In this document: in pieces, positions 8,818 to 17,397 of the stretch
How positions within the stretch are numbered: position 1 is the stretch's first letter
Layout of the letters: every line of letters starts with the position of its first letter
Origin: Legionella fallonii LLAP-10
Lineage (GTDB): Bacteria; Pseudomonadota; Gammaproteobacteria; Legionellales; Legionellaceae
DNA length: 64,000 bases
Assembly (NCBI RefSeq): GCF_000953135.1
Contig: NZ_LN614827.1
Span: 2,571,001 to 2,635,000, forward strand
Direction of reading: 5' to 3'
Made by a program: the position numbers and the translations under genes
The notes under the pieces: model-generated
Databases searched by the model: none
What the model saw: only the letters and a program-made list of their open reading frames with translations
Told to the model about the DNA's origin: nothing

Positions 8818-9975
8818 ATGAAAAATCCCAAAAGGAAGAATGAGCTTACGAATAAAAAAGTCGCCTGCTCCTTCCAAGGAGGAGGAGCATTAGGTGCTTA
8901 CCAAGTTGGAGTACTCGGTGCATTGGATGAGGCAGGTTATTATCCAGATTGGTTCGTGGGGACCTCCATTGGCGCAATTAATGCCGCCATCGCTGCCGGA
9001 AATCCTGAAAAAACACGTGTTGAAAAAATGCATGCTTTTTGGGAACTCATAGCTACCCCTAGCTATTTAGATCCCATCATTTCATTTAACGATGGGCAAT
9101 CACGTAAATTAGAGCATTTTGTATCCTCACAAGTGACTCTAATCCGTGGCCAACCTGGTTTTTTTCAACCACGCTTTCCACCCCCAGAGTTTGGTTGTTA
9201 TGACAGTGCCGACTCAATAAGTTATTATGATACCTCCCCTCTACGTAGTACTTTAGAGCGTTTTATTGATTTTGATAGAATCAACTCTAACTCCACTACG
9301 CGACTTAGCGTGGGCGCAGTTGAAGTCACCTCTGGGCAAATGCGTTATTTCGATTCGTTCGATCAAAAAATTGGCCCAGAGCATATTATGGCAAGTGGAG
9401 CTCTTCCTCCCGGATTTCCAGCGGTTGAGGTAGAAGGGCAATTGTATTGGGATGGAGGAATTTCTAGTAACTCTCCGGCAAGTTATGTTTTATCAAATCG
9501 ATGTCCCAAGGATTTGCTGTGTTTTGCCGTGCATTTATTTGATTCTTATGGTTTAAATCCCACAACCCTCGATGAAGTGTTACAACGCAAAAAAGATATA
9601 GAATTTTCTAGTCGCATGGCGAAGCTGATTGAGTTATATCGAGAAATTCATGCGCTAAAAAACAGTATTCATATACTCTCTAAATACATTCCGGAAGATC
9701 AAGAGATAAATCCAGAGTTACATTTATGTCTATCCAAAGGTCGTGAATCAACCGTATCTTTAGTGCGCTTCTTATATGAGGAAGACAAAACAGAACTCTC
9801 TTCAAAAGATTATGAGTTTTCACAAAAATCAGTCAATGAGCGCATAGCACATGGGTATAGCTCTGGCCGCAAAGCAATTAAGCAGTCTCCCTGGCTGCAA
9901 CCAGTGCCATATACTGAAGGAATTGTTATATATGATATGTCAGAAAAAAATCACCTGAATAGAAAGGAAGTCTAA
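8818..9975 (+). CDS. patD: Patatin-like phospholipase PatD
   Basis: A 385-residue patatin-like lipid acyl hydrolase. The oxyanion-hole motif GGGALGAYQ lies at residues 21-29. The nucleophile elbow GTSIG has Ser50, and Asp212 of the DGG motif (WDGGISSNSP) completes the Ser-Asp dyad. The C-terminal part after residue 230 is helical and typical of the DUF3734 type. There is no signal peptide, although patatins can be exported by type IV systems. The gene directly follows bdhA and shares its transcript. In Legionella the bdhA-patD pair is described as an operon connecting lipid turnover with storage metabolism, and I use that name on this basis. Confidence 0.92.
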   Translation: MKNPKRKNELTNKKVACSFQGGGALGAYQVGVLGALDEAGYYPDWFVGTSIGAINAAIAAGNPEKTRVEKMHAFWELIATPSYLDPIISFNDGQSRKLEHFVSSQVTLIRGQPGFFQPRFPPPEFGCYDSADSISYYDTSPLRSTLERFIDFDRINSNSTTRLSVGAVEVTSGQMRYFDSFDQKIGPEHIMASGALPPGFPAVEVEGQLYWDGGISSNSPASYVLSNRCPKDLLCFAVHLFDSYGLNPTTLDEVLQRKKDIEFSSRMAKLIELYREIHALKNSIHILSKYIPEDQEINPELHLCLSKGRESTVSLVRFLYEEDKTELSSKDYEFSQKSVNERIAHGYSSGRKAIKQSPWLQPVPYTEGIVIYDMSEKNHLNRKEV

Positions 9976-10039
9976 TAAGGCTTAAAAGGATGATTGTTTA
10001 GGCAAATAACTTTTGATTATGATTTAGGACGAAATAACT

Positions 10040-10927
10040 ATGCTGATTATAATAGGCTATGTTGTAATTTTACTTTGTGTGTTCGGTGGTTTTGCCCTCG
10101 GCGGCGGTCATCTTGCTGCAATATTTCAACCTATAGAATTATTAATTATTGGTGGCGCTGCTCTTGGCGCTTTTTTTGTTGGCAACAGCACCTCAACTAT
10201 AAAAGCAGTATTCAAGGCATTGCCCTCCGTCTTTCGTGGGCAAAAAGCAAGTAAAGCGGCTTCTGTTGATTTACTCAGCCTGCTCTATAATTTACTGAAT
10301 AAAGCAAGACAACAGGGTTTGATGTCTCTTGAAAGCGATATAGATGAACCAGAAAAAAGTCCCATTTTCGCTAATTATCCCTCTTTATTGGCCAAACATC
10401 ATCTTATTGAGTTTATTTGCGATTATTTAAGATTAATCATTACCTCCAACATGCAGCCCTTTCAGCTTGAAGCACTCATGGATATGGAAATTGACACCCA
10501 TCATGAAGAAGAAATGATACCAGCCAATGCAATTACTAAAATTGCTGACGCGATGCCTGCTTTTGGTATTGTGGCCGCGGTGCTTGGAGTAGTTCACACG
10601 ATGGAATCAATTGACCTTCCTCCATCCCAATTAGGTGTATTAATCGCCCATGCTTTAGTTGGCACATTTTTAGGTATTTTAATTGGTTATGGATTCGTTG
10701 GTCCAATCGCTACGGCAATGGAACAAAAAGCCGAACAAACCAAGTTATTACTTCAATGTATTAAAGTCACTATATTAGCAAGCTTGCACAACAATCCCCC
10801 GATTATTGCCATTGAGTTTGGTCGTAAAGTATTATTTTCTTCGCAAAGACCCTCGTTTACCCAACTTAATGACGAAATTAAAAATCCCAAATCTGCGGCA
10901 GCAGCATCTCAACCTTCAGCAAGCTAG
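10040..10927 (+). CDS. motA: Flagellar motor stator protein MotA
   Basis: Forms with MotB the proton-driven stator that turns the flagellum. The protein is 295 residues and resembles E. coli MotA along its whole length. It starts MLIIIGYVVILLCVFGG and has four membrane segments (about 1-20, 33-52, 172-192 and 200-222). The large cytoplasmic loop carries SLESDIDEPEKS and the AFGIVAAVLGVVH and GTFLGILIGYG segments. AGGA lies about 10 nt before the ATG. It is followed after 9 bp by motB. It lies 64 bp after patD and could share that transcript, but no terminator or promoter settles this. Confidence 0.96.
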   Translation: MLIIIGYVVILLCVFGGFALGGGHLAAIFQPIELLIIGGAALGAFFVGNSTSTIKAVFKALPSVFRGQKASKAASVDLLSLLYNLLNKARQQGLMSLESDIDEPEKSPIFANYPSLLAKHHLIEFICDYLRLIITSNMQPFQLEALMDMEIDTHHEEEMIPANAITKIADAMPAFGIVAAVLGVVHTMESIDLPPSQLGVLIAHALVGTFLGILIGYGFVGPIATAMEQKAEQTKLLLQCIKVTILASLHNNPPIIAIEFGRKVLFSSQRPSFTQLNDEIKNPKSAAAASQPSAS

Positions 10928-10936
10928 AGTGTATTC

Positions 10937-11866
10937 ATGAGTGAAATAAATGACATTAGTGATCCAATGGGTGATGACCTAGACGAGAAAAAAAAGAAAG
11001 ATAAAAAAGAATCCACCACCCCCATCATCAAGAAAATAAAAAAAGGAGGCCATGCACATCATGGCGGCTCTTGGAAAATTGCTTATGCCGACTTTGTTAC
11101 CGCAATGATGGCATTTTTCTTACTAATGTGGTTAATAGCCTCCTTAAATAAAGCGCAAAAAGCGGGGATTGCCAATTATTTCAAACAGCCGTTGAAAGTT
11201 GCTGTCTTTGGCGGAGAAAGCATGGGAGATAGACAGATTAATATAAAAGGCGGAGGCCCTAATATACAAGATACTGATGGACAAGTTAATGCCAGTAATA
11301 AGCCCTTCAACGATCAAAAAGTATCGGAACATACAGAAGCTGGAGAAGCCAATAAACAAGAAACTAAAAAACTTGAAGAATTGAGGTCACAAATTAATAT
11401 CAGTATGGAGAGTGATCCTTCTCTTGCTGGATTAAAAAATCAGCTCATTATGGATGTAACCTCCGAAGGATTGCGCATTCAATTAATAGACAACCAGAAA
11501 AAACCCATGTTTGATGTCGGCTCAGACAAAATCAATCCAGAAATCCTCCCCATATTGGCTAATATTGCTAAGTTACTTAATTCCGTGCCAAATAAAATAA
11601 CCATTCAAGGACATACGGACGCTAACCCTTACCACAATCCCGATGAATTAGAATATACCAACTGGGAATTATCTGCTCAAAGAGCAAACGCCGCACGCCG
11701 CGCATTAGTCAAATCGGGTATGAATGAAAATAAGGTAATGACAGTTTCTGGATTTTCTTCAACCGTTTTATTAGATAAAAATAACCCCTATAATCCGGAA
11801 AATCGCCGTATCAGCATCATTGTGATGAAAAAAGGGGCTGAAGATAAGATTATTACTAATAAGTAA
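10937..11866 (+). CDS. motB: Flagellar motor stator protein MotB
   Basis: A 309-residue partner of MotA that anchors the stator to peptidoglycan. A charged cytoplasmic N-terminus of about 45 residues precedes one membrane helix (residues about 50-70) with the proton-carrying Asp52 in the motif SWKIAYADFVTAMMAFFLLMWL region. Residues about 160-300 are an OmpA-like peptidoglycan-binding domain with IQGHTDANPY and the NRRISI-type ending. The length is normal. The gene follows motA by 9 bp. Downstream is a repeat-packed intergenic region. Confidence 0.96.
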   Translation: MSEINDISDPMGDDLDEKKKKDKKESTTPIIKKIKKGGHAHHGGSWKIAYADFVTAMMAFFLLMWLIASLNKAQKAGIANYFKQPLKVAVFGGESMGDRQINIKGGGPNIQDTDGQVNASNKPFNDQKVSEHTEAGEANKQETKKLEELRSQINISMESDPSLAGLKNQLIMDVTSEGLRIQLIDNQKKPMFDVGSDKINPEILPILANIAKLLNSVPNKITIQGHTDANPYHNPDELEYTNWELSAQRANAARRALVKSGMNENKVMTVSGFSSTVLLDKNNPYNPENRRISIIVMKKGAEDKIITNK

Positions 11867-11908
11867 ATTCCATACAAAATCATTGTAGCAACTGTCTTGA
11901 ATGTTATG

Positions 11909-11999
11909 CTGTCATCCAGAAGAGCTTGCGACGAAGGCTCACCTGAATGTGGCGCAATGCGTTTTGCAGGAAATCCTTCGCTGCGCCCTGGATGACAGG
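11909..11999. repeat. TCATCCAG-type palindromic element, copy 1
   Basis: CTGTCATCCAG (11909-11919) and CTGGATGACAG (11989-11999) are perfect inverted ends. Inside, CGAAGG and CCTTCG also pair. A related copy lies at 24748-24804, sharing the GCGCAGCGAAGGA core. Confidence 0.65.
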
Positions 12000-12018
12000 G
12001 CTTTACATAATAATGGTC

Positions 12019-12192
12019 GGGTAATTTGTTGCCCAATGGCGCTACCTTAAGTTTTTGTAGCCTGGATGAGCGCAGCGTAATCCGGGATTTCAGTGCACTG
12101 AGCTAGGGTATTCCCGTATTATGCTGCACTAATACGGGCTACGATTTTTTCTTCCTTTTATTAAGGTAGCACCATTGGGTAATTTGTTGCCC
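12019..12192. repeat. Nested palindromic element (outer arms)
   Basis: Both ends carry the identical 16-mer GGGTAATTTGTTGCCC (12019-12034 and 12177-12192), itself a near-palindrome. Inside these, CCAATGGCGCTACCTTAA (12033-12050) faces TTAAGGTAGCACCATTGG (12161-12178), inverted with one mismatch. The arms enclose a separate palindromic repeat (12057-12142). The layout suggests one element inserted within another. Confidence 0.65.
12057..12142. repeat. GTAGCC-type palindromic repeat inside the nested element
   Basis: Starts GTAGCCTGGATGAGCGCAGC and ends ATACGGGCTAC, giving imperfect inverted ends. Related sequence occurs at 38242-38330 (GTAGCCTGG...CCAGGCTA) and in weaker form near 53180-53250 and 59812-59843. 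Confidence 0.6.
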
Positions 12193-12212
12193 AATCGATG
12201 CTGGCTATTTAC

Positions 12213-12283
12213 GAATTACCAGAAAAAACCGGTATCCAGTTGATTTTAAAACTCTTATGAATCCCGATTTTCGTCGGCAATTC
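12213..12283. repeat. 71-bp intergenic repeat, copy 1
   Basis: Begins GAATTACC and ends GGCAATTC. Each half holds a short hairpin and TATCCA-TTGATTTTAAA joins them. Copies of exactly the same length lie at 35290-35360 and 49915-49985. Confidence 0.7.
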
Positions 12284-12315
12284 TTAGATGGCCAATGTTG
12301 ACACATCAGTACAAA

Positions 12316-12753
12316 TTAAGAAAGAACATTGACCATATCGGAACTCATAATGCAATCCCCATCTTGTCCTATCATCATCGATACTTGACTGTCGCCATTG
12401 TTATAGAGATGGAAAATAATCCTATAAATAGTTACCTCACCACTCGTCAATTGTATCGCTGTAGGCGGCATGTCAGATATAAAGCCATAATAATTACTTA
12501 ATCCCATAGGATGAAGCACCTCTCCCCAACGTGCAGTATCTAATTGCCTTAAGAAAGCTAACCCCATATTGCGTTCAAAATTGTAATCATAATCAACTAC
12601 TACTTTTGCATTACGCAATATTGCAGGGCAAGTACTACCGCTTTCAATGGTTGAAAGAGTAAAATTAATACTGGCGCGAGGAGGAAGAGACGGAGAAGCA
12701 TAGGACGAACCAACAAAAATAACAGCGATTAAAGCTAGAACAAATTTTTTCAT
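12316..12753 (-). CDS. Secreted hypothetical protein
   Basis: A 145-residue protein with a clear signal peptide (KKFVLALIAVIFVGSSYA, cleavage before SPSLPP). The mature part is probably all-beta. It has two cysteines (residues about 42 and 133) that could form a disulfide, and segments such as IQLTSGEVTIYRIIFHLYNNG. I recognise no family. The start ATG is preceded by AGGAGC at suitable spacing. It is transcribed away from sdaC and toward the repeat region, so it is monocistronic. The location is likely periplasmic or extracellular. Confidence 0.65.
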   Translation of the reverse strand: MKKFVLALIAVIFVGSSYASPSLPPRASINFTLSTIESGSTCPAILRNAKVVVDYDYNFERNMGLAFLRQLDTARWGEVLHPMGLSNYYGFISDMPPTAIQLTSGEVTIYRIIFHLYNNGDSQVSMMIGQDGDCIMSSDMVNVLS

Positions 12754-13158
12754 TACAGCTCCTGTAGTTAATTCTGCCTACATACTATCCGCTTTATTTC
12801 TTATACGCATCTTTTTTATTTAGATTGATTAAATTAGATCTCTTCGGAAATGCTATCTCTGTCTTGTATTTGGCTTAAATACATACAAAAATAGCAGATA
12901 ATGTCTATAAAATTACATTTTTTGTACACTATTGCCTTTTTATGACTTGCTTTGTTATATTCACTTGTATATTATTTATAGCTACTCTGTTAAAATATTA
13001 ACTCAACAGGGCTTATATTGAGCAATAGAAAGTAATGCCTCTATTTTTTGATTTGTAACAAACCTCTAATGTAACAAGCAAGTTTACATGCAAGTAAATT
13101 TGTAATTGAGTACAACTGCAGCGATGCAAGAGGTCTAATGAAACGAGGATGTTCTTTT
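12754..13158. other. Divergent intergenic region upstream of sdaC
   Basis: About 400 bp of very AT-rich sequence between divergent genes. It should hold both promoters, but no hexamer pair stands out. I see no repeat, terminator or small gene that I can support. A leader role for the long 5' region of sdaC is possible but not shown. Confidence 0.4.
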
Positions 13159-14454
13159 ATGTCTGTAAATGAATCTGCGACGATATTAACTGCTAGGACA
13201 GGGCAAAATAGTTCGACTTGGAGAAAGCAAGATACCGTTTGGATGTTAGGTCTTTATGGTACAGCAATAGGTGCAGGAACTCTGTTTCTTCCTATAGATG
13301 CAGGTCTTAATGGTATTTGGCCATTGCTAATCATGGCATTACTTGCTTTTCCAATGACCTATTATTCTCATCGTGCTTTATGTCGATTTGTCTTATCCGG
13401 CTCAAAAGAACATAATGACATTACCGACGTTGTCGAAGAACACTTTGGTTCTGTCGCGGGTAAGATGCTCACTGCTTTATATTTTTTCGCTATTTACCCT
13501 ATCTTACTAATGTACAGTGTGGCTATAACCAACACTACAGAGAGTTTTCTTGTTAACCAAATGGGATTACATGCCCCACCAAGAGCTCTTCTAGCCATTC
13601 TCTTAATTTTAGCGCTGATGGCCATTGTGCGTTTTGGCCAGGAAATGATTGTAAAATTCATGTCAGTTCTGGTCTATCCTTTTGCCAGTATCTTATTGAT
13701 TCTGTCTCTTTATTTAATTCCTAACTGGAATAATGCAATTTTACAACAAAGCAACTCACTGCAAGCTAATGGAGGGCATGGATTGCTCATGACTCTGTGG
13801 TTACTGATTCCGGTGATGGTATTCTCTTTTAACCACTCCCCGATCATCTCCTCTTTTGCCGTGAGTCAAAAGAAGCAATACGGTAATCTAGCTGACGAAA
13901 AAAGTGCAACCATTATGAAGTATAGCCATGCACTGATGGTATTTTCAGTGATGTTCTTCGTATTTAGCTGTGTTTTCAGCCTTTCACCGCAAGATCTATT
14001 ACAAGCTAAAAAACAAAATATTTCTATTTTGTCTTATCTTGCTAATCATTTTAACACCCCAGTTATTGCCTATATTGCACCCGTAATTGCTTTTATTGCC
14101 ATAGCCAAATCGTTCTTAGGCCACTATTTGGGCGCTAAAGAAGGTCTCAGTGGCATCATCATCAAATCGTTAAAACACTCCTCAGGAAAAACGATTAATC
14201 AAAATACTCTACAGAGAATTATTGAAGTATTTATGATTTTAACGTGCTGGGCCGTTGCAACCATCAATCCCAATATCTTAAAAATGATAGAAACTTTAGG
14301 CGGTCCTGTAATCGCAGTGTTGTTATTCATCATGCCTATGTATGCAATTGCCAAAGTCCCTGCGATGAAAAAATACAACAATCAACTCAGTAATGTATTT
14401 ATTACTGTAATGGGTATCATTTCTATTTCGGCAATCATATACAGTCTAATTTAA
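13159..14454 (+). CDS. sdaC: Serine/proton symporter SdaC (HAAAP family)
   Basis: An inner-membrane amino-acid permease that matches E. coli SdaC along its whole length. Conserved stretches include WMLGLYGTAIGAGTLFLPI, DITDVVEEHFG, YFFAIYPILLMYSVAITNT, IPVMVFSFNHSPIISSF, NISILSYLANHFNTPVIA and KSFLGHYLGAKEG. About eleven membrane segments are present. From this ATG the protein is 431 residues, close to the 429 of E. coli, and the N-terminal tail before WRK has nearly the same length (20 versus 18 residues). An upstream in-frame ATG at 13138 with GAGG 4 nt before it would add 7 residues and cannot be excluded. Serine is a principal carbon source for Legionella, which fits. Confidence 0.93.
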   Translation: MSVNESATILTARTGQNSSTWRKQDTVWMLGLYGTAIGAGTLFLPIDAGLNGIWPLLIMALLAFPMTYYSHRALCRFVLSGSKEHNDITDVVEEHFGSVAGKMLTALYFFAIYPILLMYSVAITNTTESFLVNQMGLHAPPRALLAILLILALMAIVRFGQEMIVKFMSVLVYPFASILLILSLYLIPNWNNAILQQSNSLQANGGHGLLMTLWLLIPVMVFSFNHSPIISSFAVSQKKQYGNLADEKSATIMKYSHALMVFSVMFFVFSCVFSLSPQDLLQAKKQNISILSYLANHFNTPVIAYIAPVIAFIAIAKSFLGHYLGAKEGLSGIIIKSLKHSSGKTINQNTLQRIIEVFMILTCWAVATINPNILKMIETLGGPVIAVLLFIMPMYAIAKVPAMKKYNNQLSNVFITVMGIISISAIIYSLI

Positions 14455-14462
14455 TATCCATC

Positions 14463-14500
14463 TGTTCATATTTCATGCCATGAAATATGAACATTATTTA
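14463..14500. terminator. Bidirectional terminator hairpin
   Basis: TGTTCATATTTCAT (14463-14476), loop GCC, then ATGAAATATGAACA (14480-14493): a perfect 14-bp stem followed by TTATTTA. It lies between the convergent sdaC and LegA5-like genes. Confidence 0.75.
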
Positions 14501-14586
14501 GAGTCAAAGCACATGTAGTCCTGCGCGATAGAGTAATCAAGGTTTTCTATAGGTTTGTAATGAATGTATTCTGAATAAGTTACGTA

Positions 14587-17331
14587 TTATGGCTTAGGAG
14601 TAAAAAAACTCGCTTGCTCCGCATATTGTAGTTCTTCATCTGCAACCGTAGCAGCTTTACTCGCATCAGACTTAGAGTAAGTGAAGAAACTATTAACATG
14701 GCCCACGGTCACTACATAAATTACAGCATTGACAATAGCTTTTAGTATGTTTTTCAGATAGCCGCCCCAACCCAAGTCTTTTTCTAAGACAGGCATAGCC
14801 GCATCTATTGCTAATCTACATCGCTTTTTGAATCGTTGTCCTGCCTTGTCAGCATCTATAGTCTCGCCATTTTCTCGGCCATTAACCAGCTGAACAAAAT
14901 AATCATCTCTAGCTTCGAGCAGCATTGCATGCAAATTTTTTGCCACATCCTTTGCTTCTGAGTGATTGCTACCAATCCCATCAACTTTGTTTTTAAGTTC
15001 TTCCAATATCATATCTATTTTTTCTATAATAGCCCCTGTTCTTTTGGCTCGGGCTATACTTACTGCCTCTTCTGCAGCTTTTTTTAGTGGTTGTTGTAAT
15101 CTTTGAACTAAATTGGCGTGGGTTACTTTGTAGGCTTCTATTGCAGATTGCCATTGAGTACAAAACAATATCCAAGCCTCCTCGGGGCCAGTAGTGCGAC
15201 CACTACTTTCGTCTGTTTTAAGATAAATTTCATATTCATTTCGTATTTTAGTTAATGTCTTATGCAATCCCTTAGCAATATCGCGAAAGTCAGAGAAATT
15301 AGGCTCTTGTACATGCTTGCTCTGCCCTATTTGGCATAACAGCTCATCCACTTCGTTCATAGCTTCTTTGGTAATTTGCTCTCTAATTGCCTGTTCTTCA
15401 GCAGCCAGCTCTTTGGCAACTTTTGCCTCTTTAATCTTTCGTTCATTCTCGTCGGCATCATTAGCAGTATGAAAAGATGAAAAACTATTCGACTCTTTAG
15501 AGTTGATTCGTTCCAACTCGTTATCAACTAGCTCATTGATCTCACTTTGAGTAGACGTACTGCCATAAAGCCCTCTTATCAGACGAATAATCCATAATCT
15601 ACTGCGTAATTGCCTAATATAGAGAAGAGGAGCGCACTCGTCTTTTGAGGACTCTCCATTCATATCTTTTTTTAGTTGCTGCAATATAGGCTGCATATCC
15701 GGATGATTTCTATTCGCCTTGATAAAGTGGTTTATACATTCTATAGCTAGATTTTTTTTAAATTTAAGACAAAAACGATGATCTTCACCTATATCTTGGA
15801 GAACACTTTTTAGTTCTTGATAAGTCCTGGCACGGACAGATGAACTGATATAAAGGGTATGAAATTTATAGGACTCTATATGTTCTTCTTGATTGAACCA
15901 CTCAAAACGCTCATTTTTTTCTGCTCCATTTGCCAATAAATGCTGCATAGTAAAACGAACATCTGCTCTAATATCTACGGGATGCTTTTTCGCCGTTGCC
16001 GCCATATCCATAGCGACATCCAAGGGCGTTTTGCCCGCGTTATTTTTTACATTTATAAAATGGCCAAACATTTGCATGGTTTCTTCGTATCGATAATCAC
16101 CAAGCTTAATGGCTGCATGCAAAGGAGTATCCCCATCATCAAATGCATGTGGTGACTGACATAATTCTTGATACGAAAACATGGACTCTATGATTTGAGT
16201 TGGAATTTCTAATTCAGAAGTAGACACTAATAACTCATATTGAAGAGAGGTATGCTCTTCGGGTGTTAAACTCGCAATACAGTCACGAAATTCTTTTATT
16301 GAAAATAACACCGCCTTTAAGCGTGCCTGTCTAGCCACTGTTGCATCAGTTAATAAAGCTATTCTGGCTCGATCATGAGGAACAAGGTTATCAAGACACT
16401 CCCCGAGTGCCTCATCCATAATCTCTTTAGACAATAAAATGTGTTTATAAAAAGCCAACCATTTTGCTTTTTTAAATTCAGGTCGCTCTGCTAAAAGAGA
16501 AAAAGCTTCTGTTTCTTGAGAATCAAGGTAGGCCTTATTATCCCAAGGCTTATAAATAAAGCTTAGCCTGGTAGGCCAATAAACATTAAAAGAACTAGCT
16601 AAATTAGGAAAAGTCAGCAAGTCTTCAGCAGTAATATCAAATGCATCAGCACCGTGGAAAATATGAAAAGGACGAAGTGTTTTAAACGACATGATGCTAT
16701 CAGCAAGCATCAAATCATGATCTATTTTAAAAAAAACAACTCGTGGCTTACCGTTTTTCTTTACAATGTAAAAACCAAAATTTCCCTTATGTAAATCATC
16801 CTCTTCTAAGGTATAAGAACTGGCTAAAATACTGGCCAAAGAAGCATAATCAATATCCAGTTGATTGTCTTTTTCAGCTTGTAATAGATTGGCAAAAAAA
16901 CCATGGGGCAACTGATCAAAAAAGTAGTAAGGTATGTCCTCCGCTTGCAAAACTTGTTTGACACTACAATCACAATTTTTTGTCGGATCATCTAAAGTCA
17001 AGAATGTTCCGTTTAGCCCTTCTTTTCGCCCTATAACATAGCAAAGATGTTCCGTGGCGACACCAACGACCCGCCCAGAATTATTAACCACCAATTTTTG
17101 ATGAGAGGTTGTGCCATCAGCTAAAAATAATCGCGCTAATTGGCTAAATGCTACTTCAAACCGAGAGTTTCTTGCCTTCCCGTATTTATTTTTTTTAAAA
17201 ATGACTTTCGACGGCCGAGCATTTTGATCGGCAGGCGAATATACTGCATCAATATAAGCTTCATGCCCTAAATAAGTCGGTTTTCCTAATTTAATATCAC
17301 CGATATTATATTGCCAAACCATAAAAGCCAC
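14587..17331 (-). CDS. legA5: LegA5/AnkK-like effector: lipid-kinase-like domain, ankyrin repeats, duplicated C-terminal module
   Basis: A 914-residue candidate Dot/Icm effector. Residues about 40-210 look like a kinase core. A Lys in VIFKKNKYG could be the ATP lysine. DDLHKGNFGF (178-187) would hold the catalytic Asp and Asn, and FKIDHD (201-206) the metal-binding Asp. LegA5 of L. pneumophila belongs to the OpiA-type phosphatidylinositol 3-kinases with such motifs. Residues about 395-450 carry ankyrin repeats (DTPLHAAIKLGD, GKTPLDVAMDMA). The C-terminus (660-851) contains two copies of one roughly 90-residue unit, then a hydrophobic tail KNILKAIVNAVIYVVTVG. The same module ends two nearby proteins. 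The neighbourhood (bdhA-patD, motAB, pilU) resembles that of lpg2322. No PmrA-like box is seen upstream. The kinase activity is inferred. Confidence 0.8.
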   Translation of the reverse strand: MAFMVWQYNIGDIKLGKPTYLGHEAYIDAVYSPADQNARPSKVIFKKNKYGKARNSRFEVAFSQLARLFLADGTTSHQKLVVNNSGRVVGVATEHLCYVIGRKEGLNGTFLTLDDPTKNCDCSVKQVLQAEDIPYYFFDQLPHGFFANLLQAEKDNQLDIDYASLASILASSYTLEEDDLHKGNFGFYIVKKNGKPRVVFFKIDHDLMLADSIMSFKTLRPFHIFHGADAFDITAEDLLTFPNLASSFNVYWPTRLSFIYKPWDNKAYLDSQETEAFSLLAERPEFKKAKWLAFYKHILLSKEIMDEALGECLDNLVPHDRARIALLTDATVARQARLKAVLFSIKEFRDCIASLTPEEHTSLQYELLVSTSELEIPTQIIESMFSYQELCQSPHAFDDGDTPLHAAIKLGDYRYEETMQMFGHFINVKNNAGKTPLDVAMDMAATAKKHPVDIRADVRFTMQHLLANGAEKNERFEWFNQEEHIESYKFHTLYISSSVRARTYQELKSVLQDIGEDHRFCLKFKKNLAIECINHFIKANRNHPDMQPILQQLKKDMNGESSKDECAPLLYIRQLRSRLWIIRLIRGLYGSTSTQSEINELVDNELERINSKESNSFSSFHTANDADENERKIKEAKVAKELAAEEQAIREQITKEAMNEVDELLCQIGQSKHVQEPNFSDFRDIAKGLHKTLTKIRNEYEIYLKTDESSGRTTGPEEAWILFCTQWQSAIEAYKVTHANLVQRLQQPLKKAAEEAVSIARAKRTGAIIEKIDMILEELKNKVDGIGSNHSEAKDVAKNLHAMLLEARDDYFVQLVNGRENGETIDADKAGQRFKKRCRLAIDAAMPVLEKDLGWGGYLKNILKAIVNAVIYVVTVGHVNSFFTYSKSDASKAATVADEELQYAEQASFFTPKP

Positions 17332-17397
17332 ACAAAAAAACCAAGTATATTATTTTACCATAATGGACAAAAAAATAAAATGTCCTTTATTGGCTAA

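Larger units (their letters stand above)
11867..12315. other. Repeat-packed intergenic region after motB
   Basis: About 450 bp between the convergent motB and secreted-protein genes. I see four repeat structures in a row: a TCATCCAG palindrome, the two arms of a nested GGGTAA/TTGCCC element with a second palindrome inside, and a 71-bp element. Each is listed separately. Open frames here lie inside the repeats and are not supported as genes. Confidence 0.7.

Noticed and set aside
9994-10254. 86-residue open frame over the start of motA
   Set aside because: It overlaps motA in another frame, has Arg/Cys-rich composition without a domain, and motA has strong family identity.
17332-17397. PmrA-like box before the LegA5-like gene
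   Set aside because: The 66-bp gap to pilU has TTATGGTAAAA, also present in the 50-bp block, but no pair of TTAAT half sites 11 bp apart.
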